NCBI GenBank assembly: GCA_947177365.1
Contig: CAMWUD010000002.1
Coordinates: 1 to 37,752, forward strand
DNA from: an uncultured Porphyromonadaceae bacterium
Lineage (GTDB): Bacteria > Bacteroidota > Bacteroidia > Bacteroidales > Muribaculaceae
DNA: 37,752 nucleotides
Direction of reading: 5' to 3'
Shown: positions 1 through 7,550 of the stretch, one piece after another
Layout of the letters: the number at the start of each line of letters is the position of its first letter
Numbering within the stretch: the stretch's first letter is position 1
Program-made: the position numbers and the translations under genes
The notes under the pieces: model-generated
Database searches by the model: none
The model's input: only the letters and a program-made list of their open reading frames with translations
What the model was told of the DNA's origin: nothing

Positions 1-75
1 TTGCGTGACTCTGCGCCCCAGCGTGAGATTTTTCATTCTATTGCTACGGTTTCACTCGCGAAAGTGAATAAATGA
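1..75 (+). CDS. Possible C-terminal tail of an upstream gene (partial)
   Basis: Reading from base 1, one frame stays open for 24 codons and ends in TGA at 73-75, giving a tail that ends SLAKVNK. An open frame this short can arise by chance. I do not recognise the sequence and cannot see its start. It would lie on the same strand as the kinase that follows, about 50 bases before that gene's promoter. Bases 76-125 are A/T-rich and show nothing else. Confidence 0.22.
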   Translation: MRDSAPQREIFHSIATVSLAKVNK

Positions 76-126
76 TAAATGATAAGTGAAATGGCTGCGA
101 AAAATTAAACTCAAATCGGCAAAGAT

Positions 127-158
127 TTTGGACAGATGAGAAAAAAGTGTTAATTTTG
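127..158 (+). promoter_or_regulatory. Bacteroidetes-type promoter for the sugar kinase
   Basis: TTTG at 127-130 is followed after 20 bases by TAATTTTG at 151-158, which fits the TTTG / TAnnTTTG consensus of the Bacteroidetes primary sigma factor. Transcription would begin around 163-166. That is downstream of the first in-frame ATG at 161, so translation should start at the next ATG, 182. Confidence 0.72.
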
Positions 159-181
159 CGATGGAATCCAACTATATTCAT

Positions 182-1018
182 ATGAAAATCATCGCAGAAA
201 GCAGTAGCACACGCACCGAATGGTCGCTTGTCGACGGAGACCGCATTGTAGAACACGCATTCACCATCGGACTCAACCCATACTTTCAGTCGCGTCGCGA
301 AATATCGCACAGCATACGCCTCGAACTTCCTGAGGCGTTTTTCCGCCGTCGCTGGGACCATGTCTATTTCTATGGCGCTGGATGTGCCAATATGGAGAAG
401 TGCAAGGTAATTGAATCATCGCTTGTGGCGCAATTCAAAACCCCGGTGACTGTAAAAAGCGACCTCCTTGGAGCTGCCCGCGGTCTGCTTGTGCGTGACC
501 CCGGTCTGGCCTGCATTTTAGGCACAGGCTCCAACTCCTGTTTCTACGATGGTGAGGAAATTGTGAAGAATGTAAGTCCGCTCGGCTATATACTCGGCGA
601 TGAGGGTTCAGGAGCCTATATGGGCAAGATTTTCGTGGCCGATGTTCTGAAAGGATTGGCGCCGTTGGAGTTGTCAGAGGCTTTCTATGAGCATTTCAAT
701 GTAAACCCCAACGTGCTCATGGACGATGTCTATACCAACTCGCTGCCAAACCGTACACTGGCCAGATACTCAACCTTCCTTGTGCAGCATGTCGACAACG
801 GCTATGTACGGCAGCTGGTGTATGACGCTTTCCGTCAGTTTTTCGAACGCAATATTGTGGCTTATGACTACAAATCGTTTCCGATCAATTTCGTAGGCTC
901 TGTAGCTGTGAATTTCCGCGAGCTGCTCATGCAGGCAGCCGCCGATTTCGGAGCTACTGTCGGAAAAATCACACGCTACTCTATGCCCGGACTTATAGAG
1001 TATCACAAGAACGACTGA
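182..1018 (+). CDS. BadF/BadG-family N-acetylglucosamine kinase-type ATPase
   Basis: A cytoplasmic actin-fold sugar kinase of 278 residues, probably phosphorylating N-acetylglucosamine or a related amino sugar with ATP. The N-terminal phosphate-1 loop reads AESSSTRTEW (residues 5-14). Next come SDLLGAAR (93-100), the phosphate-2 motif GTGSNS (114-119) and GDEGSG (139-144), all typical of the family, and the length is normal. The first loop is slightly unusual: family members commonly have an acidic residue then Gly (D-x-G), and here it is E-S-S. The start at 182 is chosen because the promoter at 127-158 would place the transcript start after the alternative ATG at 161. The gene converges with the corrinoid operon, only 8 bases apart. 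Substrate is inferred from the family only. Confidence 0.8.
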   Translation: MKIIAESSSTRTEWSLVDGDRIVEHAFTIGLNPYFQSRREISHSIRLELPEAFFRRRWDHVYFYGAGCANMEKCKVIESSLVAQFKTPVTVKSDLLGAARGLLVRDPGLACILGTGSNSCFYDGEEIVKNVSPLGYILGDEGSGAYMGKIFVADVLKGLAPLELSEAFYEHFNVNPNVLMDDVYTNSLPNRTLARYSTFLVQHVDNGYVRQLVYDAFRQFFERNIVAYDYKSFPINFVGSVAVNFRELLMQAAADFGATVGKITRYSMPGLIEYHKND

Positions 1019-1026
1019 GTGCCGGC

Positions 1027-2172
1027 TCAGTAAAAAGCTATTTTCGCCGGAATATCGCCTGTGCGCTGCGACCATTTCAGCTTTCCGTCAGGAGAGAAGC
1101 AATAGAGCATGCCCGGATTCACATATGTGGTGGCATCACAGACGTAAATCTCTTTCGTCACCGGATTCACCGCCACACCGTAGGGAGTCTTGATTTTGCT
1201 GCCGCTTCCGTCGGTGATGAAATTGTCGCATTCCTTCTCCAGAGTGCGGGTGTTGAAGACAGCGAAACTGTGTTCGGTATTACCAGTATAATAGTTGAAT
1301 GACGATGATACTGTGTACAAAGAGTCTCCGTCAAGCCACATGCTGCTTACCGGGGAATCGAATGTCCTGACGGTCTCGCCGGAAGCGGGGTCACAGACAA
1401 AGAGCTGCGAAGGAGTATCGAAATAATCTCCGCGCGACGATACCCACAGTCGCCCGTCAGGAGCCGCCGCTATTTTGTCGAGGTTGATTGCTATCTCAAT
1501 GTTTTTTTCAAACTCCATCGTTGCCGCATCGATTACCGATACGGTATTCTCATAGTTGGGTACCATATATCCTCCAGAATTCGCCACATATATCTTGCCG
1601 CCGGCTATGGCTATGCCGTCCGGCTGGTAGCCTACTGTCGTGCGGGCTGTCTCCTGCAGGGTGAGAGTGTCGATGCGGGCCACAAAACCCCTCTGACGAT
1701 AGTCGGGATTGATTTCCACCGGCCCGGCATACGAAGTGACATAGGCATATGGGCCGTCGAAGGCAATATAGCGGCAGTTGGGTATGTCGACTTGTCCGAT
1801 ACGTCGGGCGGTCTTGAGGTCGAGCACTTCAACCTTGTTGGAACAGTTGATGACAGCCCACAGGCGCGAGCCGTACACAGCCAGGTCGTTGCCCACATCG
1901 CCGAGTTCTTTGGGCACGTCCGGGTTGGCATCGGCGTATATGTTGCGGGAGTATATGGCATCGGCGAAGGTGTATCGGTCGAGCGAAGCCTTGTTTGAGC
2001 CCATATTGCCTTCGTTGAGCAGATAGAAACCTGTGAGAGGAATCCGCTGGGCGGTGCCGGTCTGATTTTCGTCAGGCCTGTATATTTCAGCTTCATCGCG
2101 GCAGGAAGAAGCCGATAGAATCAGCAGTGCGGTGACTGCGGCGCAGTGTATTCTGGTTTTCAGAAAGTCCAT
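1027..2172 (-). CDS. btuG: BtuG-like surface beta-propeller lipoprotein (corrinoid capture)
   Basis: A 381-residue protein with a lipoprotein signal (MDFLKTRIH... ending SASSC, Cys at 24). It is followed by repeated beta-propeller blades of the YncE/DUF5074 type, seen as recurring segments such as KVEVLDLKTARRIGQVDIP, GKIYVANSGG and KEIYVCDATT. In Bacteroides, BtuG is a seven-bladed, surface-exposed lipoprotein that binds vitamin B12 very tightly and passes it to BtuB. The size, lipidation and position here match. It starts 13 bases inside the end of the btuB-like gene, which suggests translational coupling, and it is the last gene of the riboswitch-controlled operon. Identity as BtuG rests on context plus propeller architecture. 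A generic YncE-like surface protein is the alternative. Confidence 0.8.
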   Translation of the reverse strand: MDFLKTRIHCAAVTALLILSASSCRDEAEIYRPDENQTGTAQRIPLTGFYLLNEGNMGSNKASLDRYTFADAIYSRNIYADANPDVPKELGDVGNDLAVYGSRLWAVINCSNKVEVLDLKTARRIGQVDIPNCRYIAFDGPYAYVTSYAGPVEINPDYRQRGFVARIDTLTLQETARTTVGYQPDGIAIAGGKIYVANSGGYMVPNYENTVSVIDAATMEFEKNIEIAINLDKIAAAPDGRLWVSSRGDYFDTPSQLFVCDPASGETVRTFDSPVSSMWLDGDSLYTVSSSFNYYTGNTEHSFAVFNTRTLEKECDNFITDGSGSKIKTPYGVAVNPVTKEIYVCDATTYVNPGMLYCFSPDGKLKWSQRTGDIPAKIAFY

Positions 2173-4211
2173 GATGCAATTATTTTATAGTTTCGCCCGG
2201 GCATGGGGTAATTGCGGATTACCTCATACTGCTGGTCGGCGAGGTTGTTGATTTCAAGAGTGAGCCGGATGTCGCCTGTCCATAAGGGTAGGGAATAGGC
2301 GATGGAGAGGTCGGATGTATACCATGGTTGTACATGGTTAACCTCGATGTTGGATGAGTTGTCCCATCTCTCGCCTGCATATATCCAGCTGTAGTTCAGC
2401 TCGGCGCCACGCCAGTGCAGACCGGCGGCCACCGATCCGGAATGTACCGGTATATAGGCGATCTGGCCTTTGTAGGTGCCGGCTTCGTCGAGGCAGTCCG
2501 ATGGGTCGCTGTAGTCGCGGGCCTGCTGGAATGTATAGCTCAGTCTCAGACGTCCGCTGATGCCTGCAGGCAGATTCCACAGCGAAGTCGACGACAGATC
2601 AAGTCCGTTGATTCTCACTTTGCCGATGTTCATCATCATCCAGCGATACTGGCCGGTGCCTTTCGGAACGGCTATGATTTTATCGGTCACGCGGTTATGG
2701 TATGCGTCGGCGGAGATTTCAAGCATAAGCGGGTTTGAGGCGGTCTCAAGTCGCCAGGTGGCTCCGAGGTCGAACTGCTGGGTGCCTTCAGGATGCAGGT
2801 CGGCGTTGCCGATGTCGGTGTAATACAGGTCGTTGAACGTAGGCATTCTGAATGCCTTTTTCCAGAATGCGCGTATCTCCGGCAGATTGCGGCCCGATGG
2901 AGTCCATGCCAGAAATACCGCAGGCGTGAATCGGTGAAGCCGTCTCGATGTGCCCCTTGTCTCGTGAGGATATGTGCGGTCCATGACTTCGGTAAGGAGC
3001 ATCGACGCTCTGGCACGGAAGTCGCCGTAGTTCAGGGCCGTGGCTATGCTTGCAAGCAGCTGATGCCGACGGGGATACACAAACATGGTCATGTCGCTGT
3101 CGAGGGTGTTGTATTGCCAGTCGGCGGCAGCCGCTATATCCCACCATGAAAAGAGCGAATAGCGCCCGGTTGCCGACAGATAAAGCTCCTGCTGCATGAA
3201 CGAGTTGTCGATCAGCATCAGGGTGGTGTCAGGATTCAGATACCTCATATGGTCGCGGGCATATTTGGCGTTTACCATCAGCTCCGCTTTCCGGCCTATT
3301 TCTTTTCTGAACTGTCCCTGCGCGAAAAAGTTGCGGTCCCATTGCCGCTGTGAGTTTTTCCATACGTTGTTGACTATGGCTCCCGGAATTCCTCTCTCTG
3401 AATCGTAGTAGTAGACCTTGGCCATCCATGAGCCTGACGGAATGTATCCGAACACTCCGGCTTCGAGACGCAGCGCATGGAGGTCGCCGTTCCGGCGTAC
3501 GGCTGTGGTGTCCCAGGCCATTTCGCCGGAGGGCAGCCGCTTGCTGTAGCGGAATTTGTATTTGCCGGTAGCGTAGGTGTATTCGGCGTTCGCGGTGGCC
3601 GAGACAGACGGGGAGATTTTCCAGTCGAGCCGCGCCGATGGGTTTGCAAGACCAAAGGAACCGGTGCGGAAAGTCACGCCTCCGGCCACGCGTCTGCCCT
3701 CCTCGAATCTGGGCCGACGGCTGCGGATGTATATGGAGCCTGACGAGGCAAAATCTCTTGCCGGCTGGAAAATGGCCGATTTCTGTGCGTTGTACAGCGA
3801 TATTTCCTCGATGTTGTCGAGAGAGAATTTGCCAAGGTCAATCTGTCCGTTCTGCGCGTTTCCCAATGGCAGTCCGTCGTAGAACACCCCCATATGGTTG
3901 CTGCCCATGCTCCTTATGTCGAGGGTCTTTACACCGCCTACGCCGCCGTAGTCTTTCAGCTGTACGCCTGCGAAGTATCTTACGGCATCGGCCACACTGT
4001 GGGCGTTCAGACGCGTAAGCTCTTCTCCTCCCAGCACCTGCGGAGCCACAACCTCGCTTTTCCATTGGCTGCCATTGACGGTCAGCTCCATCAGCGTCGT
4101 CGCGGTGGAATCGGTCTGACAAGAGTCACCCTCCACCGCTGCGACGGCAGCGGTGGAGGGCAATATGTACAGGATGCCGGCGGCAATGCCGCGGAGAAGT
4201 CTTTTCGTCAT
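2160..4211 (-). CDS. btuB: TonB-dependent corrinoid receptor, BtuB-like
   Basis: A 683-residue outer-membrane receptor. A signal peptide (TKRLLRGIAAGILYILPSTA) precedes a possible TonB box (LMELTVNG). The plug domain spans about residues 50-165 (ADAVRYFAGVQLKDYGG, TLDIRSMGSNHMGVFYDGL, GSIYIRSR). A 22-strand-type barrel follows, ending in the aromatic C-terminus KIIASWTF. The length is close to BtuB and clearly shorter than the roughly 1000-residue SusC type, and no SusD partner is present. It sits in an operon with a BtuG-like lipoprotein downstream and a cobalamin riboswitch upstream, so corrinoids are the most likely substrate. The upstream gene ends 3 bases before its start codon. Confidence 0.87.
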   Translation of the reverse strand: MTKRLLRGIAAGILYILPSTAAVAAVEGDSCQTDSTATTLMELTVNGSQWKSEVVAPQVLGGEELTRLNAHSVADAVRYFAGVQLKDYGGVGGVKTLDIRSMGSNHMGVFYDGLPLGNAQNGQIDLGKFSLDNIEEISLYNAQKSAIFQPARDFASSGSIYIRSRRPRFEEGRRVAGGVTFRTGSFGLANPSARLDWKISPSVSATANAEYTYATGKYKFRYSKRLPSGEMAWDTTAVRRNGDLHALRLEAGVFGYIPSGSWMAKVYYYDSERGIPGAIVNNVWKNSQRQWDRNFFAQGQFRKEIGRKAELMVNAKYARDHMRYLNPDTTLMLIDNSFMQQELYLSATGRYSLFSWWDIAAAADWQYNTLDSDMTMFVYPRRHQLLASIATALNYGDFRARASMLLTEVMDRTYPHETRGTSRRLHRFTPAVFLAWTPSGRNLPEIRAFWKKAFRMPTFNDLYYTDIGNADLHPEGTQQFDLGATWRLETASNPLMLEISADAYHNRVTDKIIAVPKGTGQYRWMMMNIGKVRINGLDLSSTSLWNLPAGISGRLRLSYTFQQARDYSDPSDCLDEAGTYKGQIAYIPVHSGSVAAGLHWRGAELNYSWIYAGERWDNSSNIEVNHVQPWYTSDLSIAYSLPLWTGDIRLTLEINNLADQQYEVIRNYPMPGRNYKIIASWTF

Positions 4212-4214
4212 AGT

Positions 4215-5399
4215 CTATGAGCCGGTTATAAGCTTTCTTCGGACATGCCCGGCGCTGACAATCAGCAGACAGCCCGGCGGGCAGTCCGGTTTTAATTCTG
4301 AGGTTCCTTCCGGATGCAGTCCGCAGTACAGCAGTCGTCCGTCGACAGTGCTTACTCTGACTTCCGCTGCTGTCGAAAGACGTATCTGAATTACGCCGTT
4401 TCTGACAGTGATTGCCGCAGCATCGGCTTGAAGAGAACACGGCAGCGAGGAATTGAACGGAGCATCAGGATGCAGGTCTTCGGCTCCGCATACCTCCGTA
4501 GAGGTCTCGCCGAGCCATCCGGCGTTCTGCAGCATTCCGCTCTGCACTTTTACAAAATCAATGGCCGGAAGCCGGACCGGATTGCCGTATTCGTCCACGG
4601 CCCAGTCTATTTTCAGCCCTTTGTCTTCGGTGTCCGGCAGATTGTCGGCATAGCCCTCGCCGAACGCGCACAGCACCCAGTTGCTGCCTTTGCCGCTGAC
4701 ATCGGTGGCATTCGGCGGAAGCAGAGTTCCTTCAAATACCAGAGTCTCGCCTTCAAGCCATTCGGGCCAGTAGCTCTGGCGATGGAACATGTTCTGCTGC
4801 AGATAGCCTTCGGCATATTCAGGGTTGTCGGAAGTCCATCTGATATAGCGGCTGTCGGTGATGGCTTTGTTGGCAGGGTCGGGCACTGGCGTATGTCCTG
4901 CTTCGGGACGGTGGTATGTAAGCCGGAATCCGTGTATAGTGGCCGGATTGGAGTATTCGCTGCCGGCGAGCTGATACCACTTGTCGTCGGGCAGTCCGTT
5001 GCCGTTCGTGTCGGCGCTGACCCATACCACACCGGGTTCGCAGCTGCCTCCGTAAGGCTCCTGGCTTGAGATTATCGCGTTGCCGTATATCTTGAAGTCA
5101 TACTCGCCTTCGACATTCACCACCGGATGGTCAAAGCCGAACACCACATAGCCGCCGAATGCCCCGAGGCATATCATGCCGGGCCGAGCCTCGCCGCAGA
5201 GCTGTTCGTTGGCCCGGTTCAGAATATCGGCGTAACTGTCGCCGTCGGAATATTCAGGCACAGTGTTGATAAACTGTCCGGGAGCCGGAACGTATTCGAA
5301 AACCCGCGATATATAAGGATTGCCGGCGTTGAGAGCCAGTGCCGTACTCAGTACGGCACTGGCAACGAAAAGCTTTCTATGCTGGCGTATGGCTGGCAT
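4215..5399 (-). CDS. Secreted surface protein of the corrinoid operon with T9SS-like C-terminal domain
   Basis: This 394-residue protein has an ordinary signal peptide (cleavage near ALNA-GNPYIS, residues 25-26) and no lipobox. The body is a single beta-rich domain (DFKIYGNAI, PGVVWVSADTNGNGLPDDKWYQLAG, FVKVQSG), a type often annotated as a cell-surface protein next to BtuB receptors. The last 60 or so residues (AEVRVSTVDGRLLYCG... ending RRKLITGS) look like the type A C-terminal sorting domain of the type IX secretion system. It lies 2 bases after the DUF4465 gene and 3 bases before btuB. An accessory corrinoid-binding role is inferred from operon position only. Confidence 0.7.
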   Translation of the reverse strand: MPAIRQHRKLFVASAVLSTALALNAGNPYISRVFEYVPAPGQFINTVPEYSDGDSYADILNRANEQLCGEARPGMICLGAFGGYVVFGFDHPVVNVEGEYDFKIYGNAIISSQEPYGGSCEPGVVWVSADTNGNGLPDDKWYQLAGSEYSNPATIHGFRLTYHRPEAGHTPVPDPANKAITDSRYIRWTSDNPEYAEGYLQQNMFHRQSYWPEWLEGETLVFEGTLLPPNATDVSGKGSNWVLCAFGEGYADNLPDTEDKGLKIDWAVDEYGNPVRLPAIDFVKVQSGMLQNAGWLGETSTEVCGAEDLHPDAPFNSSLPCSLQADAAAITVRNGVIQIRLSTAAEVRVSTVDGRLLYCGLHPEGTSELKPDCPPGCLLIVSAGHVRRKLITGS

Positions 5400-5401
5400 G
5401 A

Positions 5402-6421
5402 TTATCGGATTACCTTGCGTGAGCTGTCGCCAGCCTTCACCACATATATGCCGTGGCTGAGCGACGACAGAGAGAAGCTGCTGTCGTGAGCCGACATCAC
5501 ACAGTTGCCTGCGGCGTCATATACCATTGCGAAATCGGCGTTGCCGAGAGTCACGGTATTGGACTGACGGTCGTATGCTATAGTAGTCTTTGACGCCGGC
5601 GAAACATTGGCGACTCCGGAGGTATTGTCGTCAGAAGCCGGTTTTACCATGAGTTTGTCGAGGCAGAAATACGACGGAGTGTTGTCGCCATATGCGCCCG
5701 AATCGGTGCTCTTTACAGAGAACCATATGGTGTTGACATGTCCCAGAGGCGACAGGTCGACGTATTTCCATCCGCGTGTGGTGGTGAGGTCACCGTTGTC
5801 GAACGAAGCCAGTTTCACTTCCATCGACGATTCTTCGTCTTTGTTGTTCACTCCGTGTATGGTCACAGTGTAGGCGTCGCCGTTGGTGAATGCACGCGAG
5901 AAGCTGTCGCCGTCGGCCACAGAGTAATATGTATAGCTGTTGAGGCTCAGATACACTCCCACGGCCTCATGGTCCAGACCGTCCGACATGAATATTTCGG
6001 CAGGATGGTAGGCGAACATGGAGTTGGCGAAAGCTACAAGATAGGGAACATCGGCTGATACGACGGGTGCTCCGAATTCGTTGGTCTTGACAGTTCCGTC
6101 CTCATTGAGCACGATGCCGCCTTTGGGCATGGCGCTGTACTGATAGGTGATGAAGTTGTCGCGGAAGGAGTTGTCGCTGCTGTTCGATGCGGTGAACCCC
6201 CACCATGTATCCCAGTCCGACATGGAGTTGTGCAGGATGCAGAAAGTCTGGCTGTCGATGGTCACGGCATCGTCGTCGAAGGTGCCGGTCCAGGCTCCGG
6301 TCGCGGAGTCGAATTCGAGTTCGGTTTCAGCCTTTGTGAGGTCAAGGGTGATGATTTCGTCGGAAGCATACGCGCAGAAGGCGCTGCCAAGCAGAGTAGT
6401 GATGATGATTGCTCGATTCAT
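5402..6421 (-). CDS. DUF4465 secreted protein, candidate corrinoid-binding surface protein
   Basis: A 339-residue product beginning MNRAIIITTLLGSAFCAYASDE, a clear signal peptide cut after YAS. An upstream in-frame ATG at 6499 lies inside the leader hairpin region and is rejected. The main domain carries DUF4465 features (DWDTWWGFTASN, YLVAFAN, VGVYLSLNSYTYYSV, WKYVDLSPLG, YFCLDKLMV). The C-terminus (MVYDAAGNCVMSAH... SHGIYVVKAG...RKVIR) again resembles a T9SS sorting domain. It is the first gene after the cobalamin riboswitch. As I recall, DUF4465-type proteins in Bacteroidetes corrinoid loci include B12-binding proteins (BtuH-like), but I could not check this against a database. Confidence 0.75.
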   Translation of the reverse strand: MNRAIIITTLLGSAFCAYASDEIITLDLTKAETELEFDSATGAWTGTFDDDAVTIDSQTFCILHNSMSDWDTWWGFTASNSSDNSFRDNFITYQYSAMPKGGIVLNEDGTVKTNEFGAPVVSADVPYLVAFANSMFAYHPAEIFMSDGLDHEAVGVYLSLNSYTYYSVADGDSFSRAFTNGDAYTVTIHGVNNKDEESSMEVKLASFDNGDLTTTRGWKYVDLSPLGHVNTIWFSVKSTDSGAYGDNTPSYFCLDKLMVKPASDDNTSGVANVSPASKTTIAYDRQSNTVTLGNADFAMVYDAAGNCVMSAHDSSFSLSSLSHGIYVVKAGDSSRKVIR

Positions 6422-6440
6422 TTTGCAATGATTGAGGTTG

Positions 6441-6490
6441 GAAAAAAATAACAAATCCCGGTTGAGCTGACTGCTTGCGCTCAATCGGGA
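6441..6490 (-). terminator. Intrinsic terminator in the cobalamin riboswitch leader
   Basis: On the minus strand a 12-bp stem (6479-6490 with 6456-6467, one G-U pair) with an 11-base loop is followed by a T-rich tract, TTTGTTATTTTTTT, at 6455-6442. It lies between the B12 box and the first start codon at 6421. This is what a transcription-terminating riboswitch expression platform looks like. Confidence 0.65.
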
Positions 6491-6579
6491 AACGTCCACA
6501 CCTTGCCTGGCCGGTCGGAGTCGGCATGCCTTGCCGTCCGGCTATGCACGGCACACCCACTTCCCGGGGCGTTCGCAAT

Positions 6580-6775
6580 GCAGCGGAAAGGCAGGTCTTC
6601 TGACTCATCCCTGTCTGCCGCGCCTTCCCGGCCTTTACGGCCAGTGACATGTTGCGGTTGACTTTAGCCTGACGACTGCGCACATCTTCAGGCAGGAATT
6701 ACAGCAGCGGGTACTGTCGGGGATTCTCACCCCGTTCCCATTTAATGCCCGGACAGATGTCCTGAGCAACCATTC
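6580..6775 (-). promoter_or_regulatory. Cobalamin riboswitch
   Basis: The minus-strand leader contains the class hallmarks in order: GGTTGCTCAGG near the 5' end, AAATGGGAACGGGGTGAGAATCC, ACCCGCTGCTGTAATTCC, and the B12 box AGTCAGAAGACCTGCC at 6605-6590. Cobalamin or a related corrinoid bound to this aptamer normally shuts off expression of uptake genes. It precedes the four-gene operon 6421-1027, with a terminator hairpin in between. The boundaries are approximate. Confidence 0.95.
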
Positions 6776-6781
6776 CGGCGA

Positions 6782-6813
6782 CAAAATTAGTGAAAATCCG
6801 CGATACGGCAAAA
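6782..6813 (-). promoter_or_regulatory. Promoter of the corrinoid-uptake operon
   Basis: On the minus strand TTTTG (6813-6809) is followed after 19 bases by TAATTTTG (6789-6782), an excellent Bacteroidetes promoter. The expected transcript start, about 6775-6777, coincides with the 5' edge of the riboswitch aptamer. Confidence 0.78.
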
Positions 6814-6843
6814 CCGGCAGAGAAAATTATGGGAAATATGGAA

Positions 6844-6883
6844 AACCGGCTGTTGCAAAACGCCAATCTTGCAACAGCCGGTT
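6844..6883 (-). terminator. Terminator-like hairpin after the Ter/tubulin operon
   Basis: A perfect 15-bp inverted repeat (6844-6858 and 6869-6883, loop of 10) lies 20 bases beyond the last stop codon of the operon. On the minus strand it is followed by a modest T-containing stretch (TTTTCCATATTTCCC). It separates this operon from the corrinoid-operon promoter. Confidence 0.7.
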
Positions 6884-6902
6884 CAGTCTGGATATGCAGG
6901 GA

Positions 6903-7544
6903 TTAGAATACTCCCTCTTGCTTGAGCTGGTTCACACGGTTTTGGATTGCTCCGTAGCGGTCGCCAAGTCTGTTTTTGCGTTCTTGTCCGATACCGTATT
7001 CTCCACGGATTACCTTCAGGGCTTCAGCTTCGACATCATCCGATACATTGTTGTCAGCAACTGCGACAGCTTGAGCCGGAGTTTCAACAGGTTCCGTTGC
7101 TGCATCGGTAGTGGCGATTGAGGCATTCTCATCATTAGCAGCGTCGTCGGCGGATACGTTTTCATCGGCAGGCAGCGCTGGTTCTTCAGCTGCTTCCTCA
7201 TTCAAGCTGTCGGTAGGAACTACCACTTCTGTCGTAACATCTTCAGCCGATTGAGAGTCTGAATCATTGCCGGGATACAACCACCATACAAGCAGAACTA
7301 CAGCAATGATGGCCAGAATCAGCCAAAGCCATTTGTTGTTGCTCTTGTCTGTACTGTCCGCTGCTCCGGAAACGGTAGCTGTGCCTTGCGTTGCAGGTGC
7401 AACCGGGGCAGCAGGAGCAGGATTAGGAGCCGCAACCGATTCTTCGTCATCTTTGGAGAGATCGAATTTTCGTTTGCCACCCTTTGACATGTCAAAAGTA
7501 TGACCGGCACCTTTATTTAACTGGAATTTGTTTTTATCTGCCAT
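6903..7544 (-). CDS. Single-pass membrane protein with TerD-like N-terminal motifs and a Cpl-7-like C-terminal motif
   Basis: This 213-residue protein has no signal peptide. Its N-terminus holds three short copies of the strand motif that opens TerD proteins: KFQLNKG (6-12), TFDMSKGG (16-23) and KFDLSKDD (26-33). One hydrophobic helix follows (KWLWLILAIIAVVLLVWWLY, about 71-90), then an acidic Ala/Glu/Asp-rich stretch to about 170. The C-terminal 35 residues (VIRGEYGIGQERKNRL...IQNRVNQL) resemble the CW_7/Cpl-7 repeat known from phage lysozymes, where it binds cell wall. I infer a TerD-facing tail inside the cell and a wall- or envelope-facing domain outside. It is the last gene of the operon, 6 bases after the second terD gene. 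Confidence 0.72.
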   Translation of the reverse strand: MADKNKFQLNKGAGHTFDMSKGGKRKFDLSKDDEESVAAPNPAPAAPVAPATQGTATVSGAADSTDKSNNKWLWLILAIIAVVLLVWWLYPGNDSDSQSAEDVTTEVVVPTDSLNEEAAEEPALPADENVSADDAANDENASIATTDAATEPVETPAQAVAVADNNVSDDVEAEALKVIRGEYGIGQERKNRLGDRYGAIQNRVNQLKQEGVF

Positions 7545-7550
7545 AGCGGT

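Noticed and set aside
1014-1031. 6-bp inverted repeat between the convergent kinase and btuG-like genes
   Set aside because: It overlaps both stop codons, is short, and has no T-run on either side, so I do not call it a terminator.
6422-6499. N-terminal extension of the DUF4465 gene from an upstream ATG at 6499
   Set aside because: It would run through the riboswitch terminator hairpin and bury the signal peptide; the ATG at 6421 gives a normal export signal.
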